A DNA stretch of 34,229 bases, taken from Lachnospiraceae bacterium. Lineage in GTDB: Bacteria > Bacillota > Clostridia > Lachnospirales > Lachnospiraceae. The notes beneath the pieces are model-generated. The model ran no database searches and had not been told where the DNA came from. It saw only the letters and a list, made by a program, of their open reading frames with translations. The stretch spans positions 1 to 34,229 of the forward strand of contig JAILCP010000085.1 in assembly GCA_024680055.1 (NCBI GenBank), written 5' to 3'. Shown piece by piece: positions 1 to 8,044 of this stretch. A program made the translations under genes and the position numbers. Every line of letters begins with the position of its first letter. Positions within the stretch are counted from its first letter, which is position 1.

Positions 1-107
1 AAAAAGTGGATATTTTCACGGGTTTCCAAGGAATGTTCATTTTTTCTGCAATTATTTACCTGAAATCGATTTCAGTTTTCTTTCCGAATAAAAAAAGGGT
101 CGGCTTC

Positions 108-719
108 TTTGAGGCGGCTTGGGCGGAGGCGGTCTGAAAATTTCGGGAGCTGGATTGCCTCCAGGGTGCTTGGCTGGAGGCGGTCTAGGGATTTTTGATG
201 CTGAATCGACTCCAGGGTGCTTACTTGGAGGCGGTCTAGGGATTTTTGAAGGCAGAACGACTCCAGGCTCCTTGGCTGGAGGCGGTCTGGGGTTTGGGGA
301 AGTCAGAACGACTCCAGGCGGCTTACCTGGAGGCGGTCTGAAGATTTTTAAAGGCAGAACGACTCCAGGCGGCTTACTTGGAGGCGGTCTGGAGATTTTA
401 GAAGTCGGAACGACTCCAGGCTCCTTACTTGGAGGCGGTCTAGCGATTTTTGAAGGCAGAACGACTCCAGGCGGCTTACTTGGAGGCGGTCTGGAGATTT
501 TTGAAGACAGAACGACTCCAGGCGGCTTACCTGGAGGCGGTCTGGAGATTTTTGATGCTATAACGACTCCAGGCGGCTTACCTGGAGGCGGTCTAGGGAT
601 TTTTGAAGGCAGAACGACTCCAGACGGCTTACCTGGAGGCGGTCTGGAGATTTTTGAAGGCAGAACGACTCCAGGCGGCTTACTTGGAGGCGATCTGAGA
701 ATTCCACAGTCCAAACCGC
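108..719. repeat. 51-bp tandem repeat array, about 12 units
   Basis: The motif CTCCAG recurs at 159, 210, 261, 312, 363, 414, 465, 516, 567, 618 and 669, an exact 51-bp period, and a more degenerate unit begins near 108. Each unit carries a short inverted repeat CTCCAGG-N7-CCTGGAG (some copies have one mismatch) followed by GAGGCGGTCT and an AT-rich half ending AGAACGA. Because 51 is a multiple of 3 and no unit holds a stop, both strands stay open: 17-residue Gly-rich repeats on the plus strand, Pro-rich (RPPPGKPPGVV) on the minus strand. Differences between units are not concentrated at third codon positions in either frame, so coding is not supported. The right edge ends in a 10-bp inverted repeat (683-692 with 717-726). 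There are no unique spacers, so it is not a CRISPR. Confidence 0.93.
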
Positions 720-748
720 CTCCAAGCAGCTCCCTCCAGTTTTATCAA

Positions 749-940
749 TTGAATGAGTTCAAAGCATCCCTTACAATGCTCGGTAATTTGGGAAAGTATA
801 TATTAAATGCCTTTGATTCTCCATTCTCAAATGACTTTACGGAAGGAAATAATAATAAAATTAAAGTTATCAAACGAAACGCTTATGGATATCAAAACTT
901 CAAAAACTTTAGGAACCGAATGCTTTTATCTATGACATAA
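749..940 (+). pseudogene. ISL3-family transposase, C-terminal remnant
   Basis: The last 63 residues of the plus-strand reading frame (from LNEFKASL to LLSMT, stop at 938-940) match the end of ISL3-type DDE transposases: SPFSNDFTEGNNNKIKVIKR followed by AYGYQNF and FRNRMLL, with the conserved catalytic-end Glu in TEGNNNKIK. An intact family member has roughly 400 or more residues, so only the 3' end remains. Upstream the frame runs straight into the 51-bp repeat array without any transposase sequence. Small palindromes follow the stop (TGCATC-ATA-GATGCA near 942-957 and AATCCTTATAAGGATT at 961-977). Read as a dead insertion sequence cut by, or fused to, the repeat array. Confidence 0.75.
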
Positions 941-992
941 ACTGCATCATAGATGCAAACTAATCCTTATAAGGATTTTTCCGGGTAAAATC

Positions 993-1030
993 TAAAAAGA
1001 AAAACCAGGAATGAAAATACTCATTCCTGG
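993..1030 (-). terminator. Rho-independent terminator of the aminopeptidase P gene
   Basis: The stem CCAGGAATGA / TCATTCCTGG (1005-1014 with 1021-1030) has a 6-nt loop and is followed on the minus strand by a T-rich run (plus-strand A run 994-1004). It lies about 45 bp past the stop of the minus-strand gene. Confidence 0.85.
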
Positions 1031-1072
1031 TCATTTTCTAATTTAACCAACTCTTGACAAAAAGCCTTTTTA

Positions 1073-2866
1073 TTAGATTGCTCTTGTATATTTCTTTAAG
1101 AATTCCTTCTCATCGTCATTTTCAAGAAGCGGTGCAATGTTAGCATATACCTGCGCATGATAATCGTTTAACATCTTCTTCTGTTCCTTGGTCATAAGGT
1201 CAGGATTGATTGCATCAAGGTCAAACGGTACAAAGGTAAGTGGTTCAAAATACATAAACTGTCCGTACTCGTTTAACTCGCCCTTACGGCAAAGAATTTC
1301 ATTTTCAAGACGAATACCATGAGATCCCTCAATGTAAATTCCAGGCTCATCGGTAATTACCATGCCCTCATGGAACTGCTCTGTCTCGCCTTTTCTGTAT
1401 TTCCAACGGAATCCGGTTGGTCCTTCGTGGATATTTAATAAGTATCCAACACCGTGTCCTGTTCCGTGGTTGAAGTTTAAGTTGCGATCCCAGAATGGTT
1501 TTCTTGAAAGGATATCAAGTACCATACCTGTGGTTCCCTCAAGGAATTTTGCATTTGCAAGGGACAAGTTACTGATTGCAACAAGGGTAAAATGATCCTT
1601 CATAAAATCAGGTACCTCGCCAAGTGCAAAGGTTCTTGTAATATCGGTAGATCCCTCATAGAATCCTGCACCGGTATCGGATAAGAAGAAGTTACCTTCT
1701 TTTAACTGTACATCGGTTTCCGGAGATGATTCATAATGAACAATTGCTGCATGCTCTCCATAAGAAGAAATCGGTGCAAAACTTGGGCGGATAAAGTTTC
1801 CAAGCTCCGCTCTGAATTCGTCTAATTTTGCTTCTGCAACAAGTTCTGTAATCTTCATCTTGTTGTAGTTCTCTTTTAACCATTTCATGTAACGTAAGTG
1901 CGCTACACTGTCCTTTAACTCGGCTTTACGAATGTTGGCAATTTCCACATCGTTCTTAATTGCCTTCATTAAAATGGCCGGATTTCTTCTTTCCACTTTC
2001 TTAACATCAGCCGGAATGTTTTTGAATAATGCATAGTTCAATTTCTGTGGATCCACAAGAATCACATCAGAAGATTTTAAGTTACAGATATCGCTGTAGA
2101 TATCATTGTATGGATGAAGTTTAATTCCGTCTTTTGCAAGATCTTTCTTAATTTCATCACTTAATTTGCTTTCATCAATATATAATTCATAAGAATCCAT
2201 AGTAATTAATGCATAGCTAAGTACCAATGGGAAAAATTCAATATCGTTTCCACGGATGTTTAATGTCCAGCAGATATCATCAATGGTGGTAAGTGCATGT
2301 ACATTTGCACCTGCCGCCTTCATTTCCTCACGGATTCTTCCTAATTTGCTTTCTACACTTTCACCTGCATATTCCATTCCAAGTGCAAAAACAGGTTCTT
2401 TTGATAATTCAGGACGATTCTCCCAAATCTCATCAATTAAATCCTCTTCGTAATTGATCTTTGCACCGCAATTTTCAGCAATGTGTGCATATTCATCACC
2501 TTCACCGATGGAAACAGCTCTTCCGTCAAAGCCAAGAGTTTCACCCGGTTTCAGGTTCTTTTCAAGATATTCGGTAATTTCCGGTACACCCGGTTCACCC
2601 ATCTTCATTAATTTTACGGTTGTATCTTTTAACTGTGCTGCCGCAGCAATAAAATAACGTCCGTCTGTCCAAAGACAAGCTTCCTTCATTCCGATCACTG
2701 CTGTTCCTGCAGAACCATTAAATCCAGTAATATACTCTCTTTCTTTAAAATGCTCTCCAACATACTCACTCTGATGATAGTCAGCCGTTGGGACAACATA
2801 GTAATCAATTCCCTTTTTCTCCATAACTTTACGGAGTGCACTAAGTCTTTCTGGAATAATGCTCAT
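1073..2866 (-). CDS. pepP: Xaa-Pro aminopeptidase (aminopeptidase P, M24B family)
   Basis: A cytosolic metallopeptidase that removes an N-terminal residue preceding proline. The 597-residue length fits the long, eukaryote-like aminopeptidase P group: two creatinase-like N-terminal domains (from MSIIPERLSALR; WTDGRYFIAA is in the first) and a C-terminal pita-bread M24 domain. The expected di-metal ligands can be seen in LSDTGAGF (Asp), GSTDITRTF (Asp), GTGHGVGYLLNIHEGP (His), TDEPGIYIEG (Glu) and RLENEILC (Glu). The start is the ATG at 2866 because GAGGAGG lies 8 nt upstream; an in-frame extension to 2911 has no such site. It is a single gene with its own promoter (2907-2935) and terminator. 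Function is secure; the in vivo substrate range is not. Confidence 0.95.
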   Translation of the reverse strand: MSIIPERLSALRKVMEKKGIDYYVVPTADYHQSEYVGEHFKEREYITGFNGSAGTAVIGMKEACLWTDGRYFIAAAAQLKDTTVKLMKMGEPGVPEITEYLEKNLKPGETLGFDGRAVSIGEGDEYAHIAENCGAKINYEEDLIDEIWENRPELSKEPVFALGMEYAGESVESKLGRIREEMKAAGANVHALTTIDDICWTLNIRGNDIEFFPLVLSYALITMDSYELYIDESKLSDEIKKDLAKDGIKLHPYNDIYSDICNLKSSDVILVDPQKLNYALFKNIPADVKKVERRNPAILMKAIKNDVEIANIRKAELKDSVAHLRYMKWLKENYNKMKITELVAEAKLDEFRAELGNFIRPSFAPISSYGEHAAIVHYESSPETDVQLKEGNFFLSDTGAGFYEGSTDITRTFALGEVPDFMKDHFTLVAISNLSLANAKFLEGTTGMVLDILSRKPFWDRNLNFNHGTGHGVGYLLNIHEGPTGFRWKYRKGETEQFHEGMVITDEPGIYIEGSHGIRLENEILCRKGELNEYGQFMYFEPLTFVPFDLDAINPDLMTKEQKKMLNDYHAQVYANIAPLLENDDEKEFLKKYTRAI

Positions 2867-2906
2867 TCGCTTTTCCTCCTCAAATACATATTTTCGAATC
2901 CTTTTT

Positions 2907-2935
2907 ATCATAACTTAATTAGAACCTTAATACAA
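2907..2935 (-). promoter_or_regulatory. Sigma-A promoter of the aminopeptidase P gene
   Basis: Minus-strand -35 TTGTAT (2930-2935), 17-nt spacer, -10 TATGAT (2907-2912). The spacing and five of six matches in the -10 support it. The leader to the ATG is about 35 nt. Confidence 0.6.
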
Positions 2936-2960
2936 GTGGCAGAATTCTTTCTACTAGTCG

Positions 2961-3019
2961 TTGTAGTTTTACCCTTCTTAGTGATACAATATATATGGAA
3001 TAAATGATTCCATATATAT
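2961..3019 (+). promoter_or_regulatory. Promoter and 13-bp inverted repeat ahead of the BspA-like gene
   Basis: Candidate -35 TTGTAG (2961-2966), 18-nt spacer and -10 TACAAT (2985-2990). A perfect 13-bp inverted repeat, ATATATATGGAAT (2989-3001) and its complement (3007-3019), separated by AAATG, straddles the expected transcription start. It could be a protein operator or a 5' mRNA hairpin; it has no U run, so it is not a terminator. Confidence 0.5.
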
Positions 3020-3046
3020 ATTATTTGGGGATTAAGGAGGAATTCT

Positions 3047-4909
3047 ATGAAAAAGAGAATTACGAATGGATTCTTTGCCGTAATTTGCATTCTTACCATG
3101 GCCATCAGCCTGTTACCTGCTGGCAAAGTAACCGCTGCAACAAGTGCGACCACAGACTTCGCATACAAAAGCTACGACAACAACACCATTACCATCACCG
3201 GCTACCTTGGCAAAGGTGAAACGGTAATGATACCAAGTTACATTGACAACAAACCGGTTACCACCGTTGCAGCCGGCGCGTTTTCATCCAATACCACGGT
3301 GAAAGAGGTCTTTTTACCAAAAGTGACCACAGTACAAACCCGTGCCTTTTATAATTGTACTGCCCTTACCACCGTGTGGTTTTCTTCTGTAACCGAAATT
3401 GGTGACAGCGCCTTTGAAGGTTGCAGCAGATTAAGTGATGTGGTTCTTCCAACATCATTGACCACCATTGGTGCCGATGCCTTTTTAAACTGTCCATATC
3501 TGACCACCCTTGAGGTGCCGGCCTCGGTAACCACAATGGGAACTCATTGCTTTGGCTATGGCAGTGCAGGCTACACCAACTACACGCTCTATAGTAACAC
3601 CACCATGATTTGTGCATCCGGTTCTGCTGCCTATACTTACGCAACAGCCAACAAGATTAAAGCAGATACAGGCAAGAGCACCAATCCAAATCTGGTGAAC
3701 CTTAATACCTGCACTGTAAATACCATTGCAGACCAGACCTACACCGGAAATGAACTGACCCCGGCAGTTACTGTTTTACAGGGAACAACCACATTAGTCC
3801 TTGGAAAAGACTACACCGTTACCTATTCCAACAACAAAAATATCGGTACCGCCACGGTTACCGTCACCGGAATGGGTAATTATACCGGTACCTTAACAAA
3901 GACCTTCCAAATTGTAAAAGAAAGCGCTATTACCATTACCGCTTCCAATAAATACAAAACCTATTCCGACCAGGATAAAACCTTTAACCTGAACGCCACC
4001 ATTACAAGCGGTGCAACGGTAACCTACGAAAGCACCAACGATTCTGTTATGGTGGATTCTACCGGAAAGGTGACCATCGAAGGCGGATTCAGCGGAACTG
4101 CCATTGTTAAAATTACCGCTACTTTAAGTGGATACAACACCGTAAGCAAAGAGATTACCATCACTGTTCCAAAGGCTGTTACACTGACTTCTGCCACAAG
4201 AAGCACCAGCACAACCTCAAAGGTAACCTGGAAAGAGAACAGTGACGTAACCGGCTACTACCTGCAATACTCCACCAAATCGGATTTCAGTTCGGATCTT
4301 AACAAGAAATTTATCACCGGCTCCACCACAAGCCGCACCTTATCCGATTTAACCATTGGTAAAAAGTATTACGTTAGAATTCGCACCTATATAAAAGACG
4401 ATACATTCACCTACTATTCTGCATGGAGCAACCCAAAGACCATTGACGCAACTCCATCAGACAAAACACTTTACAAAGAATACTTAAGCGCAAAAGAGGA
4501 TGAAGTTCAGGAAATTTTAAACTACCGCATCTTTGACATTAATAAAGATGGTACCAAAGAACTGTTTTACCGCTATTACAACGGCGGAACAAGAAACTGC
4601 GGACGTGTATGCACCATCAAGAACGGAAAAGTAGTTTCCCTTCTCAACATCAAAGGCGGCAGTCCTAACTTCTATAACTACACTGGCAAATCCAATTCCA
4701 TTATGGTGGAAGGCTCTTCCAGTTCTTCTAAAACAAGCTATACCATTTACACCTTAAAGAACGGTAACCTGACCAAGGTAAACACATACGTTAAAACCGT
4801 TAGCAATTCCGGTTCCTACAGCTACACCTTAAATGGAAAATCCATTAAAAAGGCTCAGTTTACCACTATGAAAAAAGCTTGCAAGAAATTGAAAACCTAT
4901 AGCTATTAA
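3047..4909 (+). CDS. Secreted BspA-like leucine-rich repeat protein with Ig-like and Fn3 domains
   Basis: A predicted extracellular protein of 620 residues. Residues 1-31 form a signal peptide (KKR start, hydrophobic core, cleavage likely after VTAA). Residues about 45-185 carry BspA-type leucine-rich repeats (VAAGAFSSNTTVKEVFLP, IGDSAFEGCSRLSDVVLP, IGADAFLNCPYLTTLEVP). Then come an MBG-like module (about 220-295, GKDYTVTYSNNKNIGTATVT), a Big_2-like module (about 297-375), an Fn3 module (about 378-470, YYLQYSTKSDF, GKKYYVRIRTY) and a C-terminal domain with a calcium-loop-like FDINKDGTKEL. There is no LPXTG or C-terminal membrane anchor, so it is probably released or held non-covalently. AGGAGG sits 7 nt before the ATG. 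Codons favour ACC, as is common for Thr-rich secreted proteins. Adhesion or ligand binding is the family expectation; the specific partner is unknown. Confidence 0.85.
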   Translation: MKKRITNGFFAVICILTMAISLLPAGKVTAATSATTDFAYKSYDNNTITITGYLGKGETVMIPSYIDNKPVTTVAAGAFSSNTTVKEVFLPKVTTVQTRAFYNCTALTTVWFSSVTEIGDSAFEGCSRLSDVVLPTSLTTIGADAFLNCPYLTTLEVPASVTTMGTHCFGYGSAGYTNYTLYSNTTMICASGSAAYTYATANKIKADTGKSTNPNLVNLNTCTVNTIADQTYTGNELTPAVTVLQGTTTLVLGKDYTVTYSNNKNIGTATVTVTGMGNYTGTLTKTFQIVKESAITITASNKYKTYSDQDKTFNLNATITSGATVTYESTNDSVMVDSTGKVTIEGGFSGTAIVKITATLSGYNTVSKEITITVPKAVTLTSATRSTSTTSKVTWKENSDVTGYYLQYSTKSDFSSDLNKKFITGSTTSRTLSDLTIGKKYYVRIRTYIKDDTFTYYSAWSNPKTIDATPSDKTLYKEYLSAKEDEVQEILNYRIFDINKDGTKELFYRYYNGGTRNCGRVCTIKNGKVVSLLNIKGGSPNFYNYTGKSNSIMVEGSSSSSKTSYTIYTLKNGNLTKVNTYVKTVSNSGSYSYTLNGKSIKKAQFTTMKKACKKLKTYSY

Positions 4910-4919
4910 GTCTAAAACC

Positions 4920-4960
4920 AAGGAGATACAGGATTTTTTCCCGTATCTCCTTCTTTTTTT
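4920..4960 (+). terminator. Terminator of the BspA-like gene
   Basis: Stem AAGGAGATAC (4920-4929) pairs with GTATCTCCTT (4943-4952), followed by a T run to 4960. It cleanly separates the surface-protein gene from the promoter that begins at 4979. Confidence 0.9.
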
Positions 4961-4978
4961 ATTTTTTTTAAAAAGCTG

Positions 4979-5006
4979 TTGACAATTCCTACAAAAATGG
5001 TATACT
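4979..5006 (+). promoter_or_regulatory. Strong sigma-A promoter driving the structured RNA
   Basis: A perfect -35 TTGACA (4979-4984), a 16-nt spacer and -10 TATACT (5001-5006) with an upstream TG (extended -10). This is the best promoter match in the window, yet no reading frame follows on this strand. Transcription should begin near A5013. Confidence 0.75.
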
Positions 5007-5012
5007 TAATTC

Positions 5013-5470
5013 ATCAAGTAAGTTACAACTAACTTTGGTTAAGCTTTTGTAACTACATGATATGAATTTTGTTAATATCGAATATTGTTATAGATTGTAA
5101 ACAGATGATTTCTCACCAAAGGATTTCATAAGTCCAACACCTCCCACGTAGCGGTTTATGAACCTTCATCATCTGTAAACGTAAGTAGCCTCCATAGAAG
5201 TTATGGTATCCCCAGAAACACACCATAGCACGAAATTTGCTACTTCATTAAACCCGATTCCTTTATACAGCAATCCTCCTTCCATTTACCGGAGCTAGCA
5301 AGAAAGGAATCGGACATGGCATACACAGTGGTTGCTGTTTCATAAAACCTATTCTCTCACAACTACTCCTTTTTGAAACAGCGCCCCACTGCAAAGCCTT
5401 TTAACTATGTAATAATCAAAATTTCCCATATCTTTTATCCACAGAAGGCTCATTACATTTGAGCCTTTTG
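5013..5470 (+). ncRNA. Unassigned large structured RNA with five hairpins
   Basis: Between a strong promoter and a terminator lie about 458 nt with no credible reading frame and at least five closed hairpins. P1 is 5011-5060 (GTTACAA/TTGTAAC plus outer pairs). P2 is 5101-5176 (ACAGATGAT/ATCATCTGT with inner TTCATAA/TTATGAA). P3 is 5183-5245 (AAGTAGC/GCTACTT with inner TATGGT/ACCATA). P4 is 5254-5313 (CCGATTCCTTT/AAAGGAATCGG, 11 perfect pairs). P5 is 5326-5391 (CAGTGG/CCACTG with inner GCTGTTTCA/TGAAACAGC). I do not see the signatures of RNase P RNA, tmRNA, SRP RNA, 6S RNA or a T-box. Known large RNAs of Firmicutes such as ROOL or OLE could not be compared here. C-rich CCTCC tracts lie at 5140-5144, 5189-5193 and 5275-5279. 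Function unknown; a trans-acting regulator is one possibility. Confidence 0.65.
5445..5470 (+). terminator. Terminator of the structured RNA
   Basis: AAGGCTC (5445-5451) pairs with GAGCCTT (5461-5467), with a 9-nt loop and a short T run (four T). Confidence 0.7.
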
Positions 5471-5480
5471 TATTACTCAA

Positions 5481-5507
5481 AAAGAAGCCGCATATGCGAC
5501 TTCTTTT
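5481..5507 (-). terminator. Terminator of the hom-aspartate kinase operon (bidirectional)
   Basis: AAAGAAG (5481-5487) and CTTCTTT (5500-5506) enclose GC pairs around CATATG. T runs follow on both strands, so it can end the minus-strand kinase mRNA (stop at 5510) and catch read-through from the structured RNA. Confidence 0.8.
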
Positions 5508-5509
5508 TT

Positions 5510-6844
5510 CTATGCCGATATAAATCTTTCATAAATACAACGGATTGCTTTTTCGTAATCCTTATCATCCACTCCCACCATAATGGTAATTTCATCCGAT
5601 CCCTGATTGATCATGCGAATATTGATGTTTTGCTTTCCAAATTCCGCAAATACAAGGGCTGACATCCCAGGTTTATAGGCCATGCCCCGACCTACCACCG
5701 CCACCAGGGAAATGTTGGTGGCAATACGGATTTCGTCTGCTTTGATCTTTTCTTTGATGGCATTGCATACTTCGTACAGGCAACTTTCCACCTGCTTATG
5801 TGCCACCACAAATCCAAAACAGTCCACCGACGCCGGAATGGATTCAATGTGAATCTTATACTTATCAAACACATCCAGAATACGTCGTAAAAAGCCCTCT
5901 TCACTTGAGGCATGGCTCTTAATTACGGTAATTACGGTGTAATTTTGTTTTCCTGTAATTCCTGTGATAAAATGAGGCGGATCTTTCTCATCGTACTTAT
6001 CACAGTTCTCCATAATCATGGTTCCCTTATCCTCAGGTGCATTGGTATTTCGAATGTTAATGGGAATGTTCTTTTCTTTTACCGGAAAAATCACTTCCTC
6101 ATGCAGCACATTGGCTCCCATATAACTCATTTCACGAAGCTCATTATAGGATATTCTGTCAATTGGCTTTGGATTCTTTACAATGGTTGGATTGGCTACC
6201 AAAACACCGGAAACATCCGTCCAGTTTTCATAGACATCCGCATCCAATATACCTGCCAAAACGGCCCCTGTAATATCGCTGCCCCCACGGCTCATGACTT
6301 TGATCACCCCATTTGGAAGGCTTCCGTAAAATCCCGGAATTACTACCCGCTTTTCTCCCGGCACACCTTCCAACTTCTTTAAAAGACGTTCCTTACTTTC
6401 TTCCATGTTGATCTGCCCGTCAAAATCAAAGGCAATCACATCTGCCGCATCAATAAATACCCCGTCAAGGTATTCTGCCATTAAAATTCCGGAAAGATAT
6501 TCTCCCCTGGAGACCAGATAATCCACATTCATATTCTTATCCATCTTTTCTCTTATGGCATCAAAATGGGATTTTAAATCCACATTCACCTTCAACGTCT
6601 CTGCAATGTCATAATATTTCTTCTCAATCATGGAGAAAATCTCTTCATAAGAAACTCCATACTTCATATGGGCACGACATAAGTACAACAAATCCGTAAC
6701 CTTATGGTCCTCTTCTCCCTCTTTTCCACAGGCACTGACCACAATAAATTTTCTGGCATCGTCTCCTTTTACAATGGATGCCACCTTTTGAAACTGAGTG
6801 GCATTGGCCACCGAACTTCCTCCAAATTTCGCAACTTTAATCAT
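5510..6844 (-). CDS. Aspartate kinase
   Basis: Phosphorylates L-aspartate, the first step towards lysine, threonine and methionine. The 444-residue protein starts with the family signature KVAKFGGSSVA (residues 3-13). It has the amino-acid kinase fold through about residue 290 (VIPGFYGSLPNGVIKVMSRGGSDITGAV) and paired ACT domains at the end (NYTVITVIKSHASSEEGFLRR; ISLVAVVGRGMAYKPG), where end-product amino acids normally bind. The length fits the monofunctional group with two ACT domains. Its ATG overlaps the end of the upstream homoserine dehydrogenase gene by 8 bp, with a GGGGG tract about 8 nt before it, so translation is probably coupled. The pairing with hom suggests a threonine-oriented isozyme; feedback specificity cannot be read from the sequence. 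Confidence 0.95.
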   Translation of the reverse strand: MIKVAKFGGSSVANATQFQKVASIVKGDDARKFIVVSACGKEGEEDHKVTDLLYLCRAHMKYGVSYEEIFSMIEKKYYDIAETLKVNVDLKSHFDAIREKMDKNMNVDYLVSRGEYLSGILMAEYLDGVFIDAADVIAFDFDGQINMEESKERLLKKLEGVPGEKRVVIPGFYGSLPNGVIKVMSRGGSDITGAVLAGILDADVYENWTDVSGVLVANPTIVKNPKPIDRISYNELREMSYMGANVLHEEVIFPVKEKNIPINIRNTNAPEDKGTMIMENCDKYDEKDPPHFITGITGKQNYTVITVIKSHASSEEGFLRRILDVFDKYKIHIESIPASVDCFGFVVAHKQVESCLYEVCNAIKEKIKADEIRIATNISLVAVVGRGMAYKPGMSALVFAEFGKQNINIRMINQGSDEITIMVGVDDKDYEKAIRCIYERFISA

Positions 6845-8015
6845 ACGCGCTTACCCCCGCTACAAACACCTTTTTATCTGTTAAGTTTCCATATAATTCC
6901 ATCATCTTGGTAACGGTTATGGTCTTTGTAATCACGGTGGTATCATCAATCACTTTCTCTGCATATTCCTTCAATTCCTGCGGCACATTATTTCCTCGAA
7001 CATAGTACTTCTTCTCCACAGAATCGTTACACACCTTGCCATCCTCCGGCGTCTCTGTCTTCACATTATTACTTAAAAGTCTGGACTGACATTTGGAAAC
7101 AAGGGACATCAAATCCTGTACCACCGCATTGGCGGTTGGAAGCATTCCTGCGCCCTGTCCCATAAAATAGGAATGACCACAGGTCTCTCCATAAATGGAT
7201 CCGCAGTTATAATTTGAAGAAACATGGGCCATTAAGTCATTTTCACTTAAAAATTCCGGCTGCACATAAATGCTGTAACCCTTCCCGGTCTTCTCACCGG
7301 TTCCTATTAATCTGCACACCATCTTGTTGGCTTTACAAAACTCAATGTCTTTCTTTGTAATATAACGAATACCAAGGGTATCAATTCCCTGCAAATCCAC
7401 AGAGGTATTCCAAATGGCATTGGCACTTAAGCAGCACTTGTAACGCACATCTTCCCCGTCAATATCGCTGGACGGATCTCGCTCTGCATAGCCAAGCTCC
7501 TGGGCTTCCTTTAACACCTCATCAAAATCTTTGCTGCAGGTAAACATATTATCCAAAATATAATTGGTGGTTCCGTTTAAAATACCCTGGAAGCGTAAAA
7601 TCTCATCCACACGCTTGGCAATACCGATATTATGCATCCACAAAATACCGCCACCCACACTTGCTTCAAATAAAATATGTCTGCCCTTTTCTCTGGCACA
7701 ATAAAGTAATTCCTTATAATGGGTAGCCATCATGGCCTTGTTGCTGGTAACAACTTCCTTGCCTGCATTTAACGCATCCATGCAGTAATCATACGCCGGA
7801 TGAATTCCACCCATACATTCCACTACAAAATCAATTTTCGAATTGTATAAAATATCGTTGATGTCGTCGGTCATGCGCGGGTCAATCTTTTCTCTTTCCG
7901 GGCGGACAAAAATCTTTTCGATTTCCAGCATCCAATCTCCGGCCTGGTTCATTTCATCAATGATTTGACACACACCTTTTCCAACAACACCATATCCAAG
8001 TAATCCGATTCTCAT
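6837..8015 (-). CDS. hom: Homoserine dehydrogenase
   Basis: Reduces aspartate semialdehyde to homoserine with NAD(P)H. The Rossmann motif GLLGYGVVGKGV is at residues 4-15. The conserved substrate region follows (TSNKAMMATHYKELL, GGGILW, LNGTTNYILDNM), then the family signature AQELGYAERDPSSDIDGEDV. At 392 residues it is shorter than forms with a full C-terminal ACT domain (about 430). The tail (about 300-392, ending KVFVAGVSAYD) is atypical, so classical threonine inhibition through ACT is not evident. AGGAGG lies 4 nt before the ATG at 8015; an upstream in-frame ATG at 8033 has no ribosome binding site. It is the first gene of a two-gene operon with aspartate kinase and is divergent from thrC. 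Confidence 0.93.
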   Translation of the reverse strand: MRIGLLGYGVVGKGVCQIIDEMNQAGDWMLEIEKIFVRPEREKIDPRMTDDINDILYNSKIDFVVECMGGIHPAYDYCMDALNAGKEVVTSNKAMMATHYKELLYCAREKGRHILFEASVGGGILWMHNIGIAKRVDEILRFQGILNGTTNYILDNMFTCSKDFDEVLKEAQELGYAERDPSSDIDGEDVRYKCCLSANAIWNTSVDLQGIDTLGIRYITKKDIEFCKANKMVCRLIGTGEKTGKGYSIYVQPEFLSENDLMAHVSSNYNCGSIYGETCGHSYFMGQGAGMLPTANAVVQDLMSLVSKCQSRLLSNNVKTETPEDGKVCNDSVEKKYYVRGNNVPQELKEYAEKVIDDTTVITKTITVTKMMELYGNLTDKKVFVAGVSAYD

Positions 8016-8044
8016 ACATCCTCCTGTCCGCATTTCAAAAACAC

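Noticed and set aside
52-714. Minus-strand Pro-rich protein of 220 residues
   Set aside because: Starts at TTG inside the array edge; GGAGG upstream is part of the array-edge inverted repeat. Substitutions are not third-position biased. Kept as an open question, not annotated as a gene.
119-940. A single plus-strand gene of 273 residues covering the array and the transposase tail
   Set aside because: The first 200 codons are 51-bp repeats open on both strands and the end is an ISL3 transposase fragment; the frame is shared by chance of the repeat length, and no ribosome binding site precedes it.
5013-5470. T-box or other riboswitch leader
   Set aside because: No same-strand gene follows; the next gene is convergent. 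The T-box TGGNACCGCG motif is absent.
5013-5470. RNase P RNA or tmRNA
   Set aside because: The conserved GAGGAAAGTCC of RNase P and the tRNA-like ends and tag frame of tmRNA are not seen on either strand.
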